This document shows, piece by piece, positions 15,151 through 18,578 of a stretch of DNA of 18,578 bases. The DNA comes from an uncultured Gemmatimonadota bacterium. Its GTDB lineage: Bacteria > Gemmatimonadota > Gemmatimonadetes > Longimicrobiales > Gaopeijiaceae. The notes beneath the pieces are model-generated. The model was not told the DNA's origin, did no database searches, and was given only the letters and a program-made list of their open reading frames with translations. Every line of letters begins with the position of its first letter. Position 1 is the stretch's first letter. A program made the position numbers and the translations under genes. The DNA lies in the NCBI GenBank assembly GCA_938030915.1, contig CALHIO010000084.1:1-18578 (forward strand), written 5' to 3'.

Positions 15151-15906
15151 ATGTCCGAGACCCTCCTTCTCGAAGAGATGACCTGGCCCGAAGTGGAGTC
15201 CGCGATTGCCGGCGGGACCACGACCGTGGTCGTCGCAGTCGGGGCCGTGGAGCAGCACGGCCCTCATCTGCCGCTCCTCGTTGACGCCGTACGGGGCGAT
15301 CGGCTGTCGGTCGAGGTCGCTCGGCGGCTCGGTGGGGCCCTGGCTGCACCGACGATTCGCGTGGGGTGCTCGGAGCATCATATGGGCTTTTCCGGCACGC
15401 TTACACTGCGGCGCAGCACCCTGGAGGCCATCTGCATCGACTACGCGGTGAGCCTCGCACGACACGGCTTCACGCGCATCTGCTTCGTGCCATCCCACGG
15501 TGGAAATTTCGGCCCACTCGCCGAGATGCTTCCGGATCTGCGGGCAGCAGTCGGTCCCGAGTGTGCCGTCGACGCCTACACGGACCTGGTCGGGTTCATG
15601 GCACTCTGGGAGGCTGCGGTGTCTGAGGTCGCCCCGGAGCTGGTGAGCCGTGTCGGTGGGCATGCGGATATTGCGGAGACGTCGGAAATCCTCTGCATCC
15701 GGCCGGACCTGGTGCGTGAGGAGCGGGCGGAGGCAGGGCACGTTCAGACCTTCGACGATGCGTTGAGGGACCGGATCTTCAGCGAGGGATTCCGGTCGGT
15801 GACGCCGAATGGGATCCTGGGTGACGCGCGTGGAGCTTCGGAAGCGATCGGGCTCGCCTGCATCGCGCACGCGGCTGAGGGCATCGTCGCCGTGCTGGAG
15901 TCGTGA
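15151..15906 (+). CDS. Creatininase-family amidohydrolase (MftE-like)
   Basis: A 251-residue metal-dependent amidase of the creatininase fold; relatives hydrolyse creatinine, formamides in riboflavin/F420 synthesis, or cut the mycofactocin precursor peptide (MftE). Metal ligands visible are Glu34 and His36 in GAVEQHGPHLP and Asp45 in LLVDA, the same numbers as in Pseudomonas creatininase, plus His116 in PSHGGN. The family segments SEHHMGFSGTL (74-84) and GGHADIAETSEIL (169-181, with Glu176) are present. It has HGGN where creatininase itself has a second Glu ligand, so it is not a true creatininase. It is divergent from the acyl-CoA ligase and its stop shares GTGA with the next gene, a GT-B glycosyltransferase. 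The substrate is unknown; no mycofactocin precursor or radical-SAM gene is visible. Confidence 0.88.
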   Translation: MSETLLLEEMTWPEVESAIAGGTTTVVVAVGAVEQHGPHLPLLVDAVRGDRLSVEVARRLGGALAAPTIRVGCSEHHMGFSGTLTLRRSTLEAICIDYAVSLARHGFTRICFVPSHGGNFGPLAEMLPDLRAAVGPECAVDAYTDLVGFMALWEAAVSEVAPELVSRVGGHADIAETSEILCIRPDLVREERAEAGHVQTFDDALRDRIFSEGFRSVTPNGILGDARGASEAIGLACIAHAAEGIVAVLES

Positions 15907-17033
15907 CGTCGGGCGACGATCCCTCCCTCGGGATCGCAGCCTTCGTCTCGCCGCATGGCTTTGGCCATGCTGCCAGAAGCTCGGCCGTCCTTGCCGCGGC
16001 CCACCGAGCCGCAGGCACTCATGCGCACGTGTTCACGACGGCGCCGCCCTGGTTCTTCGAGGAGTCGCTTGAGTCGTTCACCTATCACCCCACCATCGTG
16101 GACGTGGGCTTTCGGCAGACGTCGGCCCTCGTCTTCGACACGCGGAAGACTGTCGACGCTCTCCGCGAACTGGTGCCGTTCGATGCATCGGCGATCCAGG
16201 TGTTGGCCGACGAGGTGCTGGAAGCGGGGTGCCGAGTCGTTCTCTGCGATATCGCGCCGATGGGGGTCGCGGTGGCAGAAGCCGCCGGCCTACCGTCGGT
16301 CCTGGTCGAAAACTTCTCCTGGCCCTGGCTCTATGACCCGCTCGTCGGGCGGGTTCCCGAGCTGGTGGAGATCGGAGCTGAGCTCGATCGATGGTCAGCC
16401 CGGGCGACCGTACATGTTCAGGCTCGCCCGGTTTGTGCGCGACAGCCGGAGTTGGAACTCGTCGACCCTGTGAGTCGAGAGGTCCGTTTGGGCCGGGACG
16501 AGACGCGAAGACGCCTCGGCATTCCCCTCGACGCCCCACTCGTGGTCGTGACCATGGGCGGCTATGGGGAGGAGATGCCCTTCATCGATCGTCTTCGATC
16601 CCGAACCGGCTTCCACTTCCTCGTCACTGGTGCCCTGGAGGCGGAAGCAGTCGGGAACCTGCACCTCTTCGATAACAACACGGCCCTTTTCATGCCCGAT
16701 GTACTCCGGGCCGCGGACGCGGTGGTGGCGAAGCTCGGGTACGGCACGGTATCGGAGGTGTGGCGGGAGGGGCTCCCTTTCGCCTGGGTTACCCGGGCGG
16801 ATTCTCGTGAGATGTCCTCGTTGGAAGCGTTCGCGGAGGACGAGCTGTCCGGATGGCTCGTGCCTCCTGAACACTTCAGATCCGGCGACTGGATCGACGA
16901 TCTGGAGTCCCTCGTCGACATGCCTCGCCGGCCTCATCCGGTCGGTGGCGCGCACAGGATCGCCGAGATCCTGATCGAACAGGGCGGACATCGAGGCAGA
17001 GTGCCGGTGAGCGGATCGGTAGGAGCCTGTTAG
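15903..17033 (+). CDS. GT-B-fold glycosyltransferase-like protein
   Basis: A 376-residue cytoplasmic protein with two Rossmann-like halves. The N-terminal loop VSPHGFGHAARS (15-26) resembles the Gly-rich start of MurG/GT28-like enzymes and the sugar-binding domain fused to plant L-arabinokinase. The second half begins near LVVVTMGGYGEE, and AKLGYGTVSEVWREGLPFAW (about 277-296) looks like the nucleotide-sugar binding region. Donor and acceptor sugars are unknown. It starts at a GTG that overlaps the creatininase-family stop by four bases, so the two proteins are probably made together. The C-terminal tail after residue 360 is Gly/Val-rich and probably unstructured. It converges with the lactate permease across 24 bases. 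Fold is well supported; enzymatic activity is inferred. Confidence 0.85.
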   Translation: MTSGDDPSLGIAAFVSPHGFGHAARSSAVLAAAHRAAGTHAHVFTTAPPWFFEESLESFTYHPTIVDVGFRQTSALVFDTRKTVDALRELVPFDASAIQVLADEVLEAGCRVVLCDIAPMGVAVAEAAGLPSVLVENFSWPWLYDPLVGRVPELVEIGAELDRWSARATVHVQARPVCARQPELELVDPVSREVRLGRDETRRRLGIPLDAPLVVVTMGGYGEEMPFIDRLRSRTGFHFLVTGALEAEAVGNLHLFDNNTALFMPDVLRAADAVVAKLGYGTVSEVWREGLPFAWVTRADSREMSSLEAFAEDELSGWLVPPEHFRSGDWIDDLESLVDMPRRPHPVGGAHRIAEILIEQGGHRGRVPVSGSVGAC

Positions 17034-17057
17034 GGAAGAAGCTGCTCGCGCGTCGGT

Positions 17058-18578
17058 TTACAACCCCGGCGGGTCCACGACGCCGATGACGTGTATGGCG
17101 ATCAGTCCCAGCAGGCCGACGACGAGGAGATAGTAGACGGTCGGAAGAATGGTTTTCCGGAGCGTCTCCCCCTCCTTGCCCAGCAGCCCGACGGTCGCCG
17201 AAGCCGCGACCACGTTGTGAATCGCGACCATGTTGCCCGCGGCCGCACCTACGGCCTGCAGCGCCACGATCATGACCGTCGACATCGCCAGTCGCTCAGC
17301 GACCCCGAACTGGAACGCCGAAAACATGAGGTTGCTGACCGTGTTCGAGCCGGCGATGAATGCACCGAGCGCGCCCGTCATCGGAGCGAAGAAGGGCCAG
17401 ACCGCTCCGACATTTCCGGCGACCCATTCGGCCATGGCCAGCGGCATCGACAGTAGATCGGCTCCGTTCACGTCCGAATTGATGTAGACCCTGACCATCG
17501 GGACGGTGAACACCAGGACGACGCCCGCGCCCACGAGCACCTTGGTGGACGAGCGGAAGGCTTCACCCAGCGCCGCACCGTCCATGCGATGCAGCAGGGC
17601 GGTGACGAGCACCACCACGAGGAGCACGAAGCCGGGCAGGTACAGGGGCGTGGTCGCCGCTGTGATGCCCGAACCCAGGATGTCCGCCCACGAAAATTCG
17701 AGTCGGCGAAGAAGGGTGCCGACCGGGAGCTGGGGAAGCCGAGTCAGGACTAACAGGACGCCGAGCAGAGCGTACGGCGCCCACGCGGAGGCGGTCGAAA
17801 CACCACGGCCCTCGGGAACGTCGGCCAGTTCGTCTTCGAGCCCGCTGACCCACCCCGCGTCCCATGCCGAGCGCTCCGGAAAGTCCCAGCGGTCCTTCGG
17901 AAGGAGCCAGCCCTGCCGCGCCACCGACACGACGATGACGAGACCCACGGGGGCCCCGAGGAGTGACGGAAACTCCGGACCCAGGAAGGTGCCGAACATG
18001 ACGTAGGGCACCACGAACGCCAGGCCTCCGAAGAGGGCGAAGGGTAGGATCGAGAGCCCTTCCGTCCAGGAGCGATGCGCGCCGAAGAAGCGCGTGAGCA
18101 TGACGACCATCCACAGGGGCATCAGAACACCGGCGATGGCATGGAGAAGCACGACCTTCGCCGTGACCTCTCGCAGATAGTCGAGCATCGTCAGATCTGC
18201 ACCGGCGAGGGCCGCCGCGAAGGCCTCTCCACCGAGCCCACCCTGAACGCCGACGAGCACGGGGGTGCCGACCGCGCCGAAGGTCACCGCCGTGCTCTGG
18301 ATCATCATGCCGAGCATGACGGCTGCGGCGGCCGGGAAGCCGAGCGCGACGAGCAGCGGCGCGGCGACGGCGGCCGGCGTGCCGAAGCCCGCGGCACCCT
18401 CGATGAACGAGCCGAAGAGCCACGCCACGATGACGACCTGGACCCGTCGGTCGTCACTGATCCCATTGAAGGATCGCCGGATCGCCGCCACTCCGCCCGA
18501 GCGTTCGAGCGTATGGAGGAGAAGGATCGCGCCGAAGATGATGAAGAGCAGATCGAAGGTCAGGAACAGCCCCTGAAT
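17058..18578 (-). CDS. L-lactate permease family transporter (5' end outside the window)
   Basis: A polytopic inner-membrane carrier of the LctP family, which imports L-lactate, D-lactate or glycolate with protons. The visible 506 residues lack the N-terminal one or two helices: the frame is open to the right edge and already reads TFDLLFIIFGAILLLHTLE. The family segment FGSFIEGAAGFGTPAAVAAP follows, then QSTAVTFGAVGTPVLVG. Near the C-terminus are MTGALGAFIAGSNTVSNLMF and GNMVAIHNVVAASATVG. Typical LctP proteins have 530-560 residues, so 30-50 residues are missing. It ends with TAA at 17058. The start cannot be judged; a GTG at 18491 is internal, since family homology continues upstream of it. 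The neighbour beyond the edge would show whether lactate dehydrogenase genes are linked. Confidence 0.93.
   Translation of the reverse strand: MQGLFLTFDLLFIIFGAILLLHTLERSGGVAAIRRSFNGISDDRRVQVVIVAWLFGSFIEGAAGFGTPAAVAAPLLVALGFPAAAAVMLGMMIQSTAVTFGAVGTPVLVGVQGGLGGEAFAAALAGADLTMLDYLREVTAKVVLLHAIAGVLMPLWMVVMLTRFFGAHRSWTEGLSILPFALFGGLAFVVPYVMFGTFLGPEFPSLLGAPVGLVIVVSVARQGWLLPKDRWDFPERSAWDAGWVSGLEDELADVPEGRGVSTASAWAPYALLGVLLVLTRLPQLPVGTLLRRLEFSWADILGSGITAATTPLYLPGFVLLVVVLVTALLHRMDGAALGEAFRSSTKVLVGAGVVLVFTVPMVRVYINSDVNGADLLSMPLAMAEWVAGNVGAVWPFFAPMTGALGAFIAGSNTVSNLMFSAFQFGVAERLAMSTVMIVALQAVGAAAGNMVAIHNVVAASATVGLLGKEGETLRKTILPTVYYLLVVGLLGLIAIHVIGVVDPPGL

Noticed and set aside
15151..17033. A complete mycofactocin biosynthesis locus
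   Set aside because: Only a creatininase-family member is present. The transferase is GT-B and not family 2, and no precursor peptide, radical-SAM enzyme or MftB-like gene is seen.

Overview
The window is a gene-dense stretch of GC-rich bacterial chromosome. The mix of secreted and lipoprotein hydrolases, a DUF5117-type metalloprotease, an extended GroES-like protein and many GTG starts suggests a free-living heterotroph of the Gemmatimonadota or a similar phylum. That placement is inference: no rRNA or other phylogenetic marker is present. I see no tRNA, insertion sequence, CRISPR array, phage gene or origin. Both ends cut through genes.

Left part (1-3033). A gamma-glutamyltransferase-family precursor runs leftward off the window just after its catalytic threonine. 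It lacks the usual substrate-carboxylate arginine. A 541-bp gap follows, holding what looks like a decayed glycosyltransferase-2 fragment (minus strand), a 7-9 bp hairpin and three tandem 15-bp repeats. These lie directly upstream of a CNT-type nucleoside transporter on the plus strand.

Centre-left (3034-7616). A GroES-like protein with an enlarged loop is followed by an RsmF/NOL1-type RNA m5C methyltransferase. The methyltransferase reading frame has no ATG, GTG or TTG start for its N-terminal domain; the best candidate is a CTG that overlaps the groES-like stop. Converging on it is a tight minus-strand operon: secreted M28 peptidase, YfcC-family carrier, MutT-type Nudix hydrolase. It suggests peptide breakdown coupled to uptake.

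Centre-right (7692-15040). A Tat-exported metallo-beta-lactamase-fold hydrolase on the plus strand ends by overlapping a minus-strand group: acyl-CoA ligase (AlkK-like), DUF454 membrane protein, lipoprotein metzincin-like protease and GT-C-type membrane glycosyltransferase.

Right part (15151-18578). A creatininase-family amidohydrolase is translationally coupled to a GT-B glycosyltransferase. A leftward L-lactate permease enters from the right edge. Overall the genes fit a scavenging lifestyle: peptides, nucleosides, fatty acids and carboxylates are released, imported and activated. The least explained parts are the creatininase/GT-B pair, the start of the methyltransferase gene, and the repeat-hairpin leader of the nucleoside transporter.
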